From Calothrix sp. NIES-4105 (GTDB lineage: Bacteria > Cyanobacteriota > Cyanobacteriia > Cyanobacteriales > Nostocaceae): a stretch of DNA of 64,000 bases. Under the pieces are notes generated by a model. The model worked only from the letters and a program-made list of their open reading frames with translations. It searched no databases and was not told where the DNA came from. Position numbers and translations under genes: made by a program. This document shows, in pieces, positions 45,011 to 54,214 of the stretch (position 1 is the first letter of the stretch; each line of letters starts with the position of its first letter). The stretch spans positions 1,987,470-2,051,469 of the forward strand of contig NZ_AP018290.1 of assembly GCF_002368415.1 (NCBI RefSeq), written 5' to 3'.

Positions 45011-45970
45011 TTAACTTACCTGTCCGGCGCCAGTTGCTATAGGCAAATTCGGGTAAGAACTGTATTCAGTCCAAGAACCTTCGTATATTCTGACTTTTGG
45101 ATATCCAAGTAAGTGTTTCAAGACAATATATTGCAGTGTAGCTTCTCTTCCTGTGCTGCAACTGACGATAATATCGCTAGATGGGCTAATTTTCTTCTCT
45201 GCCAGAATTTGTTTGATTTCCTCTAATGACTTCAACTTGTGAGGATTATCAGCTTGTGTGAACGTTACCCAAGGAATATTCACTGCACCTGGAATATGTC
45301 CATTGCGAATAAAAACATCCTCTTCTCCCCGGAAGAGTTTCTCTGGTCTAGGGTCAATAATTGATACCCCTGGTTTACCAATTACTTTTTTGACTTCATC
45401 AAGGTTTACCCGAACCGAAGGATTATCTCTGACTACAAATTTACCTGGTTTGTACTTAGGAAACTCTCTAGTTACAGGTTCTGTCGCTTTATAGTCTTTG
45501 TACCCTCCATCTAGTACTGCAATATCGCGCAGTCCAGAACGTTCTAGTAAGTAAGCAACCATTGTGGCGCCTAAAATATCTCTACCATCCGAGTAGACCA
45601 AAACACGACTGTTGTTGTTAACTCCAGAATTAGCGAAAATTTCTCCCAACTTTTGATTATTCCAGTACTGTACTGGTAATCCTTCTCTGGGTCCGCGAAA
45701 AGCGCTATCAGCGATATTGACTGAATTTGGAAGGTGTCCAGAAATATAGTCTAATGGCACATTTCGCACGTCTAAGATTCGTAAATTCGAGTTAGATGAA
45801 TTTTGAGCAACCCAAGCTGGGGAAACAAACTTAATGTTAGCTTTCTGACCGACTGAAAACGCTGGAAAGCTTAGAAACGGAATGATTACGAGGGAAGCTA
45901 TAACAACTGTTATCGCAAAGAACTTTAGCTTACGAAGCTTTGTCTGGAATAACTTTAACTTAGATATCAT
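45011..45970 (-). CDS. Exported two-domain rhodanese (thiosulfate sulfurtransferase)
   Basis: 319 residues from ATG at 45970 (MISKLKLFQTKL); an in-frame ATG at 46009 would add 13. Signal segment at residues about 14-37. The first rhodanese domain (LRILDVRNVP...HLPNSVNI) lacks the active Cys. The second (VSIIDPRPEKLF) carries it in VSCSTGREATLQYI. Transfers sulfane sulfur from thiosulfate, here probably in the periplasm. Adjacent to the thiosulfate-type transporter, forming an assimilation pair. Confidence 0.88.
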   Translation of the reverse strand: MISKLKLFQTKLRKLKFFAITVVIASLVIIPFLSFPAFSVGQKANIKFVSPAWVAQNSSNSNLRILDVRNVPLDYISGHLPNSVNIADSAFRGPREGLPVQYWNNQKLGEIFANSGVNNNSRVLVYSDGRDILGATMVAYLLERSGLRDIAVLDGGYKDYKATEPVTREFPKYKPGKFVVRDNPSVRVNLDEVKKVIGKPGVSIIDPRPEKLFRGEEDVFIRNGHIPGAVNIPWVTFTQADNPHKLKSLEEIKQILAEKKISPSSDIIVSCSTGREATLQYIVLKHLLGYPKVRIYEGSWTEYSSYPNLPIATGAGQVS

Positions 45971-46078
45971 GATGAAAGCTCCAACCGAAGATAATAAGAA
46001 TGAAATCAATCGCTCACTTTGTTGTGTCAGCTATGAAAGACACATGTATCTAGCAAGGAGAAGCTGAATCTGTAATTA

Positions 46079-46094
46079 TACGGTAAATCAGTCG
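46079..46094 (+). promoter_or_regulatory. TACGGTA motif upstream of rhodanese
   Basis: TACGGTAAATCAGTCG, a best-fit member of the proposed sulfur motif; 14 of 16 bases match the sbpA site. Lies 109 bases upstream of the preferred rhodanese start, in reverse orientation to the gene. Confidence 0.5.
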
Positions 46095-46227
46095 GAATAC
46101 AGTGCTAATAACTAGCATTCCATATAAAGTTGCTAAGTATTACGATTTATGTATTGGAATTTCTTATTTCATCTATCAATTTTGTCAATATTGTTGTGAT
46201 TTGGTAGGGTAGGCAGTGATTTGGTAG

Positions 46228-46244
46228 GGTGGGCAGTGCCCACC
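46228..46244. repeat. GGTGGGC-AGT-GCCCACC inverted repeat
   Basis: Seven-base arms, preceded by a degenerate half copy at 46203-46215. Same family as 20694-20710. Confidence 0.7.
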
Positions 46245-46251
46245 GTACAGT

Positions 46252-46286
46252 AAAAAAACCTCCTTCACTAATCAGAAATGAAGAGG
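46252..46286 (-). terminator. Terminator downstream of Crp-like remnant
   Basis: On the minus strand CCTCTTCA, loop, TGAAGGAGG (one bulge), then TTTTTTT. It follows the Crp-like remnant by about 25 bases and so was probably that gene's terminator. Confidence 0.65.
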
Positions 46287-46310
46287 GCGCCAACAGAAGA
46301 CGAGAAAACT

Positions 46311-46425
46311 TTATTTTTGTGGTAATAAATTATCTGTCACAATAATTTGGCGTTTATGACGTATAAGTTTGCCTTCTGCCTCTAATTGCATTAACGAGCG
46401 TGTAATTGTGACTCTGACCACAAAA
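46311..46425 (-). pseudogene. Crp/Fnr-family regulator C-terminal remnant (CysR-like)
   Basis: About 37 codons reading RVTITRSLMQLEAEGKLIRHKRQIIVTD, the recognition helix and wing of a Crp-type HTH. The upstream sequence has lost the effector domain and the first HTH helix. Position divergent from cysA recalls cysR, the Crp-family sulfur regulator of the Synechococcus sulfate permease cluster; assignment to CysR is inference. Confidence 0.6.
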
Positions 46426-46507
46426 CTACTATACATCGGTAAGTTTGTGGTAGATTTAATGAATAATACAGGGTTCTTCCAAAAAAAGAGCATATTGGTA
46501 GCAAATT

Positions 46508-46532
46508 CTACAAATTACCGACCGATTTGTAG
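46508..46532. promoter_or_regulatory. Inverted-repeat operator candidate upstream of cysA
   Basis: CTACAAAT and ATTTGTAG, perfect 8-base arms around TACCGACCG. The complement contains AAATCGGTCGG, like AAATCAGTCGG in the rhodanese site. 62-86 bases upstream of the cysA start. Confidence 0.5.
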
Positions 46533-46593
46533 GTGAATATGAGAATATAAGTAGGTTGTAAGCAGTTAATTTTTACAAAGGAGTCCACGGGTA

Positions 46594-47610
46594 ATGGGGA
46601 TTACAGTCGAAGGTGTAAACAAACAGTTTGGGAGTTTTGTTGCTCTTGATGATATTAATTTGGAAGTCAAGACTGGTTCGCTAGTTGCTTTGTTGGGTCC
46701 TTCTGGTTCGGGAAAGTCAACGTTGCTGCGTGTAATTGCAGGATTGGAACCCCCTAACTCAGGTCGAATTTATATTGCAGGTCAAGATGCAACTAATCAG
46801 ACCGTACAACAGCGTAATATCGGTTTTATGTTCCAGCACTATGCTTTGTTTAAGCATTTGACAGTGAGGGAAAACATCGCGTTCGGACTAGATATTCGTA
46901 AAATCAGCAAACAGAAAGCTACTAAACGAGCTGATGAGTTGTTGGAACTAGTACAGCTATCAGGGTTAGGAAACCGCTATCCTTCACAACTGTCTGGAGG
47001 TCAAAGACAACGGGTAGCGTTAGCGCGCGCGATGGCAGTGCAACCAAAAGTGTTATTACTTGATGAACCTTTTGGTGCGTTGGATGCAAAAGTGCGGAAA
47101 GACCTGCGAAACTGGTTGCGTAATTTGATTGAGCAAGTTCAAATTACAACAGTGTTTGTTACCCACGACCAAGAAGAAGCAATGGAAGTTTCGGATGAAA
47201 TTGTCGTAATGAACAAAGGTAGAATTGAGCAATCTGGCTCACCTGCTCATGTTTATGATAACCCAGCAACTCCTTTTGTAATGGGTTTTATCGGTCCTGT
47301 GAATGTTCTACCCAAAAATTCGCAATTACTTAGAAAGTTTGGATTTGAGAATGGGGCGCAAGATGTATTTGTCCGACCTCATGATGTCGTGATAGAAACA
47401 CATAAAATTGAAGGCAGCGTACCTGCTAAAATTAGTCGCTTAATTCATCTAGGTTGGGAAATTATTGCAGAATTAACATTTGAAGATGGACATACTGTAA
47501 CAGCCACAATTTCGCGCGAACAGTATGATAAGCTGAATTTAGAAGCGCATCAAAGGGTATTTGTTACGCCTAAAGACGCAAAAGCGTTTCCACTTCAGTA
47601 TTCTGCTTAA
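46594..47610 (+). CDS. cysA: Sulfate/thiosulfate ABC transporter ATPase
   Basis: 338 residues. Walker [13 protein letters not shown]-loop FMFQHYALF, signature [14 protein letters not shown], Walker [12 protein letters not shown], switch [10 protein letters not shown]-terminal TOBE-like part with [10 protein letters not shown]. The [14 protein letters not shown] context is characteristic of CysA. No Cys in the protein. GGAG Shine-Dalgarno. In this window it is separated from sbpA, and only a fragment of cysT is present, so its permease partners must lie elsewhere if functional. Confidence 0.9.
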   Translation: MGITVEGVNKQFGSFVALDDINLEVKTGSLVALLGPSGSGKSTLLRVIAGLEPPNSGRIYIAGQDATNQTVQQRNIGFMFQHYALFKHLTVRENIAFGLDIRKISKQKATKRADELLELVQLSGLGNRYPSQLSGGQRQRVALARAMAVQPKVLLLDEPFGALDAKVRKDLRNWLRNLIEQVQITTVFVTHDQEEAMEVSDEIVVMNKGRIEQSGSPAHVYDNPATPFVMGFIGPVNVLPKNSQLLRKFGFENGAQDVFVRPHDVVIETHKIEGSVPAKISRLIHLGWEIIAELTFEDGHTVTATISREQYDKLNLEAHQRVFVTPKDAKAFPLQYSA

Positions 47611-47656
47611 TTTAACACCACACGCTTTACGTAGTCCACGACCGGGTTACATTTAT

Positions 47657-47714
47657 TAGGAGTATTCCTGTTTCTAAACTATCGATACTTTTACAGGGAT
47701 GCTCCTATTTTTTA
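47657..47714 (+). terminator. Rho-independent terminator of cysA
   Basis: 15-bp stem with two G-U pairs: TAGGAGTATTCCTGT (47657-47671) and ACAGGGATGCTCCTA (47693-47707), followed by a run of T. Begins 46 bases after the cysA stop. Confidence 0.85.
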
Positions 47715-48249
47715 TTACATAATTTCTAATTTTAGATTACTAACCTAACCCCCCTACCCCCTTCCCTTGTAGGGAAGGGGGAGAAGATTTACCCCCCTCT
47801 CCGCAGCGCTCCTAGGGGCTGTCACTCTCTGTTCTCTCAATTTTGAAAGGGCGGCTCATTGGTACTTAAGGTAGATACAGCTTACAGCACTATTATATGC
47901 GACTTCATATTAAATTGGTATTAGGGTTATCGTATGTTTGCATCGTTCTTCCTCTAGCTCTTTGTTGAATATTTAAATCAACTAGCTATCTATATCAATT
48001 ATTTTTTAACAAAACTTAATATTGAACAAAACGTTTTTTCAATGTTTGTTTGAATTTTTTCAACTAGTGGTAATTAGCAATTTGTGCGTATTTAGAACTT
48101 GTTTTTTAACGATTTTTAGTTAATGCCTCATGAACGCAAGGCGCCTGTGGATAGGTTTGATATTATGTCTGGTGGTACACCCATAATTTTTATATTTTAT
48201 AGTAGCTTATTGGATGATTGTCAAGCTATACTTGAAGGGGGGAATATTT
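47715..48249. other. Gene-free stretch upstream of the EF-hand/Erv gene
   Basis: Holds a dispersed hairpin repeat CCCTTGTAGGGAAGGGG (47757-47785) and long AT-rich DNA. A 68-codon open frame at 48123-48329 overlaps the next gene in another frame and shows no protein character. GAAGGGGGGAAT before 48250 provides a ribosome site. Confidence 0.5.
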
Positions 48250-50616
48250 ATGACATCTACAGAGTTGAAAAACACAGCACTGAGCGAGCAAGAAGTGCAA
48301 AAGTTATGGGAAGCGTTCAAAGTATTTGATACGGACACTAGCGGTTTGATCTCTGCCTTTGAACTCGGTCAGGTAATGCGTTCATTAGGGCAAAGTCCAA
48401 ATGAAACAGAACTGTATGATCTGATTAAGGAAGTAGATATTGACTTATCCGGCAGTATTGATTTTGAAGAGTTTAAAGCGCTATTGATAGCCCAAAAAGG
48501 AGACCGCAAAAGTCGTCTTATGCTGGCATTTAGCGTTTTTGATGAAGATGGTAGCGGGCTAATTACAGCCCAAGAATTGCGTGGCGTGATGAGTCAATTT
48601 GGGCTTACAGACGAAGAACTCCATGAGATAGTGCAAGAAGTTGATGCCTCGGGCGATGCTTCAATTGACTTTGAGGAGTTTTGCAAGTTGGTACCAGAGG
48701 AATCAGAGATTAAAACAGGCTATAGAGATTCGCCAAAGAAGCCTCCGCGCAAGCCCAAGACAATTGTAATTTCAACAAGCACTGTCAATACTACAACAGT
48801 AACAACTCCTGAAACAGCACCTAACGAAATAGATACGGAAGTGGCGCGGTTAAAAGAACTACTAGCTCAACACCCACAGAAAGAGGTAAAGCTCGGTACA
48901 TCTCGCCTACAAATGCACATTGGTCTGTTTCGTTTAATTCAAGGCGCCGCTTACCGTAGCTTCCGCGAAAGTTTCTCTGCTAACCACGAAACCCATCTGC
49001 GGGTGAGAAACTTACCTTATAAAATCACTGACTTCGTGCAGTTTGTCAGGACGGCTATAGCCCTTTACAAGGGTTTAGATATAGTGCCTTCTTCTTGCCA
49101 CCCCTTGCTAAATGCAGTAGTAAAATCCATCACAGACGAGTATACCCGACTAGAGTCACGGATAAAAAATTGGCAAACACTTGACAAAACGCCCCAAATG
49201 CTGTTAGAAGAAAAAGCCATGCTTGAGGCGCGCAAAAAGTCTGCGACTGTCAAAGAAAAGTTTGCGGCGGGCGTTGAGTTTGCAATCACAATGAAGAAGA
49301 AGCGTCTGGGGTTGCGCGACATCGCCGAGGGCGTTCTTGCTATTAACGAACTTAATCGCCTTAGACAGATGGATATAAATGCAGAAATGGATGCACCACC
49401 TGATGCAGCAGCAGGAGACCCTTCATTGTACCTCAAAAACTGGAACCGCGTTATCCTAAAAGACGCTTCCGAGGAAATAGATGGTGCAATGATGCCAGTA
49501 GCGTATTGGTATGAGGACTTTATGCCAAAACTATTGGCGGCGTTTAGCGTCAACACTGCCGAAGATATCGATAGTAATACAGTACCAGACGAAGCAGCTT
49601 TAAACAATTGGTACGAGTCTACCCAGACGCAGGGAGAGTTTAAGCGCTATGGAGGAGATGTTGCGGAGTATTTTCCTAAATGTACCCCGAAACAAAAACT
49701 GATGCTCAAGCAAGCATGGCGCCTGACACACCACTATTTAAATGGAGTACAGAAACGGCGCGAACGTCATGAGTTTGATCGAGAGTCGGGCGACCTCTCG
49801 CAGTATGTTGCATTTATCGACGTATATTTAAACAGAACCGATGTCAAAGATGCCCAGATGCGGATTAGTTTCCCATACTATATTGGACCTGCAGTGTGGC
49901 GCTTCTTCCATACTACCGCCGAAATCATATGTACTAAGACACCAGAAGAACAAAAAGCCCTAATAGCATGTTTCCAAGACTTTTTCAAACTGTTTGCTAG
50001 TATGTATCCCTGTCCTTACTGCCGCCATCACCTCAACGCCTACGTCGTGCAAAACAAAGAAGTGGATATATACCCTATAGAATATCTTTTACTTGGACGT
50101 GACCCGCGTCTTACTGAGTTCGAGGTATCAATGGATGCTAAACTATCCACTGTAGTGGATGGTCCTTCCCTGCGCTTGTTCTTGTGGAAACTGCACAATA
50201 CAGTCTCCTCATCCATCGCGCGCTCGGAAGACTGGTATCAAAAGGATAAAAAAGCCTTTTACACGACCCGCTATTGGCCTAGCTTTGATTCTGAACTTGC
50301 CCGCTCTAAAGCGCTCAATCATATTAGCATTGCCGTTGACCGCATCTACCGTCTCTATAGTCTGCTTAAACCAGCATCACGACTGGCGGGAGTTAGAGCA
50401 ACATTGCAAAAGCTATTGGAGAAAAATGATACGCAGGGTATCCAAGAAGCTTGCCATCTAGCACAAGATTATATTCATGAATTGGAAGAAGCTGTTATTC
50501 ACGGTAACTTCTTGCAAGATACATACTACTTTAACGATAGCCTTGTAGACCAAGCTCCTTATTTTACTCCTTCTGAAGAGCAGTTTGCCCGCAGTGGTAT
50601 ATTTGTGGAGTTTTAA
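48250..50616 (+). CDS. Calmodulin-like EF-hand / Erv1-ALR sulfhydryl oxidase fusion
   Basis: 788 residues from ATG at 48250. Residues 15-147 form a calmodulin-like unit with four EF-hand loops: D27-E38, D63-E74, D98-E109 and D132-E143, including VMRSLGQSPNETEL as in calmodulin. Residues about 190-540 are helical and unrecognised. Residues about 545-655 match Erv/ALR FAD sulfhydryl oxidases: W550, FFH554, redox pair C588-P-Y-C591 (YPCPYCRHH) and H649-N650. No signal peptide is evident. Expected to oxidise thiols to disulfides with O2, perhaps controlled by calcium (inference). It sits among sulfur genes. Confidence 0.75.
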   Translation: MTSTELKNTALSEQEVQKLWEAFKVFDTDTSGLISAFELGQVMRSLGQSPNETELYDLIKEVDIDLSGSIDFEEFKALLIAQKGDRKSRLMLAFSVFDEDGSGLITAQELRGVMSQFGLTDEELHEIVQEVDASGDASIDFEEFCKLVPEESEIKTGYRDSPKKPPRKPKTIVISTSTVNTTTVTTPETAPNEIDTEVARLKELLAQHPQKEVKLGTSRLQMHIGLFRLIQGAAYRSFRESFSANHETHLRVRNLPYKITDFVQFVRTAIALYKGLDIVPSSCHPLLNAVVKSITDEYTRLESRIKNWQTLDKTPQMLLEEKAMLEARKKSATVKEKFAAGVEFAITMKKKRLGLRDIAEGVLAINELNRLRQMDINAEMDAPPDAAAGDPSLYLKNWNRVILKDASEEIDGAMMPVAYWYEDFMPKLLAAFSVNTAEDIDSNTVPDEAALNNWYESTQTQGEFKRYGGDVAEYFPKCTPKQKLMLKQAWRLTHHYLNGVQKRRERHEFDRESGDLSQYVAFIDVYLNRTDVKDAQMRISFPYYIGPAVWRFFHTTAEIICTKTPEEQKALIACFQDFFKLFASMYPCPYCRHHLNAYVVQNKEVDIYPIEYLLLGRDPRLTEFEVSMDAKLSTVVDGPSLRLFLWKLHNTVSSSIARSEDWYQKDKKAFYTTRYWPSFDSELARSKALNHISIAVDRIYRLYSLLKPASRLAGVRATLQKLLEKNDTQGIQEACHLAQDYIHELEEAVIHGNFLQDTYYFNDSLVDQAPYFTPSEEQFARSGIFVEF

Positions 50617-50680
50617 TATGTATGGTGGTGTACGGTGGCTTGAGCCACCTTACTATTAACAAAGCCTGCTTAAATTTACA

Positions 50681-51175
50681 TCAGTAGCAGCATTTCACAA
50701 TCACTGCAATCGCCCAATTTAAATTCCATGTGCCATTGCCAAACAGTCCCAGTGATGCAATCGTAGCTCCGGTTAGTAATCCATTCAGACCAAAAATGCC
50801 ATTTTGAATATCATCCTGATTGAACTTAAAAATATTAGCAAAGTGTTTCCGTAAGAGAATTGCCGTTAACGTTGCGCTTGCGGTTCCAAGCAAACTCATT
50901 GTCCCCAGCCAAGAAGACTAAATGAACATAGCAATTAAAAATAATAGACCACTCATAGGATTGTTGACAAAAATGACCTGCCCAATCCCGCGTAGAACAG
51001 CATTAATAAAATTTAGTAAAGGTTGATGCATCAAGCGTTGATTTAGTGCCTGCATCGTGCCTAATGGCAATAAGCTTGTTGAACGCTGTAATTTTGGTTC
51101 CTCTCTTGATAAAACATGAGAGATTAACTCAAGTAGAGGAGACGGCTCATTATTCATACAGACATTTTCGTTCAT
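50681..51175 (-). pseudogene. Urea transporter (UT family) pseudogene
   Basis: One frame reads INAVLRGIGQVIFVNNPMSGLLFLIAMFI, then a TAG stop, then SSWLGTMSLLGTASATLTAILL and IFGLNGLLTGATIASLGLFG, ending after about 164 codons. UT proteins are about 300 residues, so it has an in-frame amber stop and has lost its C-terminal half. Hydrophilic start ELISHVLSREEP. Confidence 0.75.
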
Positions 51176-51584
51176 TAGAAAGCACTTATGCTAGATCATC
51201 ATAATCCGAAAAGTATAAAGCCCAAATCCACTTCTGGGTTAGTTTACAAGTAATCACGCTCCTATTTATACCGGTTTGATATGAAGTTGCTGACTTATTT
51301 GACCCCACCTCCAAAGAGTCCCCGTATACGGGGCTACCGTGTACACACAACTTTTTGGCATCGGGGGCAGGGGAGTTTTGGATGCTTTTGGAGGCTAGAA
51401 ACGGAAGAAGTGGGGAAATTGAGGAAATATTCTTCCAGATATTTGCATCAAATAAGAGACAATCTTGCTCCATATTGCTTCTTATTCCTCCTCCCCGCCC
51501 TGCATCCAAAGCACCCCAAGCACCCCAAGCAAGCTTTTCAAGACTTGTGTATACACCGTAGGTATACGGGGAGGGGAGTAAGAA
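51176..51584. other. Gene-free stretch
   Basis: 409 bases of mixed composition with short inverted pieces (CCCCGTATACGGGG at about 51318-51331). Several open frames exist on both strands but none shows protein character. Nothing further identified. Confidence 0.5.
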
Positions 51585-52062
<478 letters not shown>

Positions 52063-52067
52063 TGCTG

Positions 52068-52143
52068 AGTAGAAAGTGCTGAGTGCTGAGTAAAGTTTGG
52101 AGTGAATAATTTATAACTCAGCACTCAGAACTCAGCACTCAGA
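52068..52143. repeat. STRR heptamers, both orientations
   Basis: GTGCTGAGT units followed about 25 bases later by the complement ACTCAGCACTCAGAACTC, able to form a hairpin between two convergent genes. Confidence 0.85.
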
Positions 52144-52148
52144 ACTCT

Positions 52149-52556
52149 TTACACGATTCTTCCATTAGTGTGAGATGAAATAATTGTAACTAGATAGCCA
52201 TCTGGCCCAGTGATAATAAACCAACTATGGACTTGATCTTTTTCTATTGGAGAAGGAAACAGACCATTACTAATACAAAAGTTCCTAGTAACCATAATAT
52301 TATCTACCATCAAATCGAATGGCGCCTTTGTGCCAGCAGTCATAATGTATCTTTTTACTTCCTTTAATATCAAGTGAGTACCACCTCTTAGTTCTAAGAT
52401 GGCGATATCTTCTGATTGGTGAATATACCGCAAACCTAACTTGATGAAAAAATCGGTAGCTGTTGAAACATTGCTTACTAATAGTTGAACATGACCTATT
52501 GCTACTGTGGGACGGTTATCTAGCTTCGTAGGTGTAATAGCTTCTTGTAGCTGCAT
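52149..52556 (-). CDS. VOC (glyoxalase/bleomycin-resistance) superfamily protein
   Basis: 135 residues: AIGHVQLLVSNVSTATDFFIKLGLRYI start, ILELRGGTHLIL metal-site region, and WFIITGPDGYLVTI end. Two beta-alpha-beta-beta-beta halves of the VOC fold. Metal-dependent enzyme or binding protein; substrate unknown. Confidence 0.82.
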   Translation of the reverse strand: MQLQEAITPTKLDNRPTVAIGHVQLLVSNVSTATDFFIKLGLRYIHQSEDIAILELRGGTHLILKEVKRYIMTAGTKAPFDLMVDNIMVTRNFCISNGLFPSPIEKDQVHSWFIITGPDGYLVTIISSHTNGRIV

Positions 52557-52603
52557 AATTTATTCTATCTAAAGTATGAGGAGTAAGATGAGATAAGGGG
52601 AAT

Positions 52604-52643
52604 CACGTCCTGCATTTACAAAGGACAGTAGACGCAGGACGTG
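52604..52643. promoter_or_regulatory. 10-bp inverted repeat upstream of VOC gene
   Basis: CACGTCCTGC (52604-52613) and GCAGGACGTG (52634-52643), 20-base spacer, 48 bases upstream of the VOC gene start. Could be an operator or leader hairpin. The rest of 52557-53177 is AT-rich, has a GGCAAGGATGCCC repeat at 52990-53022 and no recognisable gene. Confidence 0.45.
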
Positions 52644-53177
52644 AGGTCAGAAGGGAGACTGTTAGAAATTGCAGTGAGAAGACCGAGGTTAGGCTGTTTG
52701 TAAATCACTTTTTAGCTTGTATTCATCTTATAATACGATAACAAGGTAGGAAAACCGTACTTTTATGTGTTTTTAAGTTTAAAGTTGGCAATCTTAAGCA
52801 CTTGATTCAATAGTGCTAAATTCTGATTTTAAAACTCTACTCACTCAAATTTTGGGCTTAAATCAAGCTGGAGTAGTTTTTCAAGTTTTGGCGTTATCAG
52901 ATTCATACTTAAAATAGCTATGTAATAATTTTTAAATAGCTAAATTTCTCTAGGATTACTGTAGATTTATTAGGAATGAGCATTTGTTCTTGTGGAACAG
53001 GCAAGGATGCCCACCCCACAAGAAAGCTTTGAATATGCTGTAATTGCATATATCTAAAAAACGATAGATAAGCTGTAGTTTATTACTTGTGTTTAACGCT
53101 AAGTTGTGCGATGCTAAAATAATCAACAGTAAGTCTATCGATTTAATGTACTTAAATACTACTAAGGAGTGATAAAA

Positions 53178-53429
53178 ATGACTGTAGCGAATCAGAGCGT
53201 AGCACCATCGTTGGTAATTAATATCGATACACAAAGCACGAAAGTATTGCCACAATGGAAATTGCAGGCAACAGCGTTGGTGCATCAAATATGGTGGCGC
53301 GTTCATGCTTATAGCGTAGTTTTTAAAGTTATGCTGTTAACTTTGGGAAGTTTGGTGTTTTTGTATGTTCATTGGATGAGTCGCAATGTATTATTTGTTG
53401 TAAGTAATCAGGATGTAAGTAAGCAGTGA
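53178..53429 (+). CDS. Small membrane protein upstream of PhnD-like gene
   Basis: 83 residues from ATG at 53178 (AAGGAG upstream). Cytosolic-looking start, WW pair near residue 38 and a membrane segment at residues about 48-68 (VVFKVMLLTLGSLVFLYVHW). Stop overlaps the GTG start of the next gene (GTGA), so the two are coupled. No family recognised. Confidence 0.6.
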   Translation: MTVANQSVAPSLVINIDTQSTKVLPQWKLQATALVHQIWWRVHAYSVVFKVMLLTLGSLVFLYVHWMSRNVLFVVSNQDVSKQ

Positions 53430-54214
53430 GCGAAGTGAGTAAACAGAATTATCTACAGGTAGTTTCTTATCTGGCGCCTAATTGGTTTGATTTTTACCAA
53501 GCAGTTGTAGCTTATCTAAGTCGGGTATTGGGTATTGAAACTCAACTTCATCAAGGTGAGTATGACCCTTTAGAAGACCCTTTGTTATTGCAAGACCAAC
53601 TCGACTTAGCATTTATTTGTGGTTTACCTTTAATTCGACGTTGGCAACTGGCGCCAAAATTACAACCGTTGGTGGCGCCAGTAATGATTTCTGCGCGCTA
53701 TCAACAGCGTCCAATTTACTACTCAGATGTGATTGTTAATGCTAATAGTGACTTGGTTAAATTTGAGGATTTGGCTGGTAAAACCTTTTGCTATAATGAC
53801 CTTGGCTCGAACAGTGGCTATAATTTACTGCGGTATAAATTAATTCAAAGCGGATATTCACAAAGTTTTTTTGGTGAAACAATACAGTCAGGTTCACACC
53901 AGAATTCAATACGCTGGGTAGTTGATGGTATTGCTGACTGTGCTGCTATAGATAGTGTGGTATTAGAACAAGAACGGAATAATTTTCCGGAGTTATCACA
54001 GCAATTGCGTGTAGTGGAGGCACTCGGACCATCTCCGGCGCCTCCTTTAGCTTATTCATGGCATTTAGATAAATCTTTGGTTGAGCAAATACGGTTAGCA
54101 CTACTTCATCCAGATACACAATTACAAGCAGCAATGGATAAATATCGAGTTAAGTCTTTTGCAACAGTTGAATTAGAAGATTACTTTGGACTTGCGCGGA
54201 TGTATCATTATTAA
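53426..54214 (+). CDS. PhnD-like (phosphate/phosphonate-type) substrate-binding protein
   Basis: 262 residues from a GTG start. YLAPNWFDFYQAVVAYLSRVLG, LDLAFICGLPLIRRW, FCYNDLGSNSGYNLLRYKL and DGIADCAAIDSVVLE are traits of the PhnD/PtxB-like periplasmic-binding fold. No signal peptide is visible. It may act in the cytosol or be membrane-tethered through the coupled small protein. No ABC permease or ATPase follows, so transport is not certain. Confidence 0.75.
   Translation: MSEVSKQNYLQVVSYLAPNWFDFYQAVVAYLSRVLGIETQLHQGEYDPLEDPLLLQDQLDLAFICGLPLIRRWQLAPKLQPLVAPVMISARYQQRPIYYSDVIVNANSDLVKFEDLAGKTFCYNDLGSNSGYNLLRYKLIQSGYSQSFFGETIQSGSHQNSIRWVVDGIADCAAIDSVVLEQERNNFPELSQQLRVVEALGPSPAPPLAYSWHLDKSLVEQIRLALLHPDTQLQAAMDKYRVKSFATVELEDYFGLARMYHY

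Noticed and set aside
48123-48329. 68-codon plus frame before the EF-hand gene
   Set aside because: No ribosome site of note, no conserved pattern, and overlaps the real gene start in another frame.
49065-49607. 180-codon open frame on the minus strand
   Set aside because: Antisense shadow of the EF-hand/Erv gene; the sense protein has clear motifs in the same stretch.
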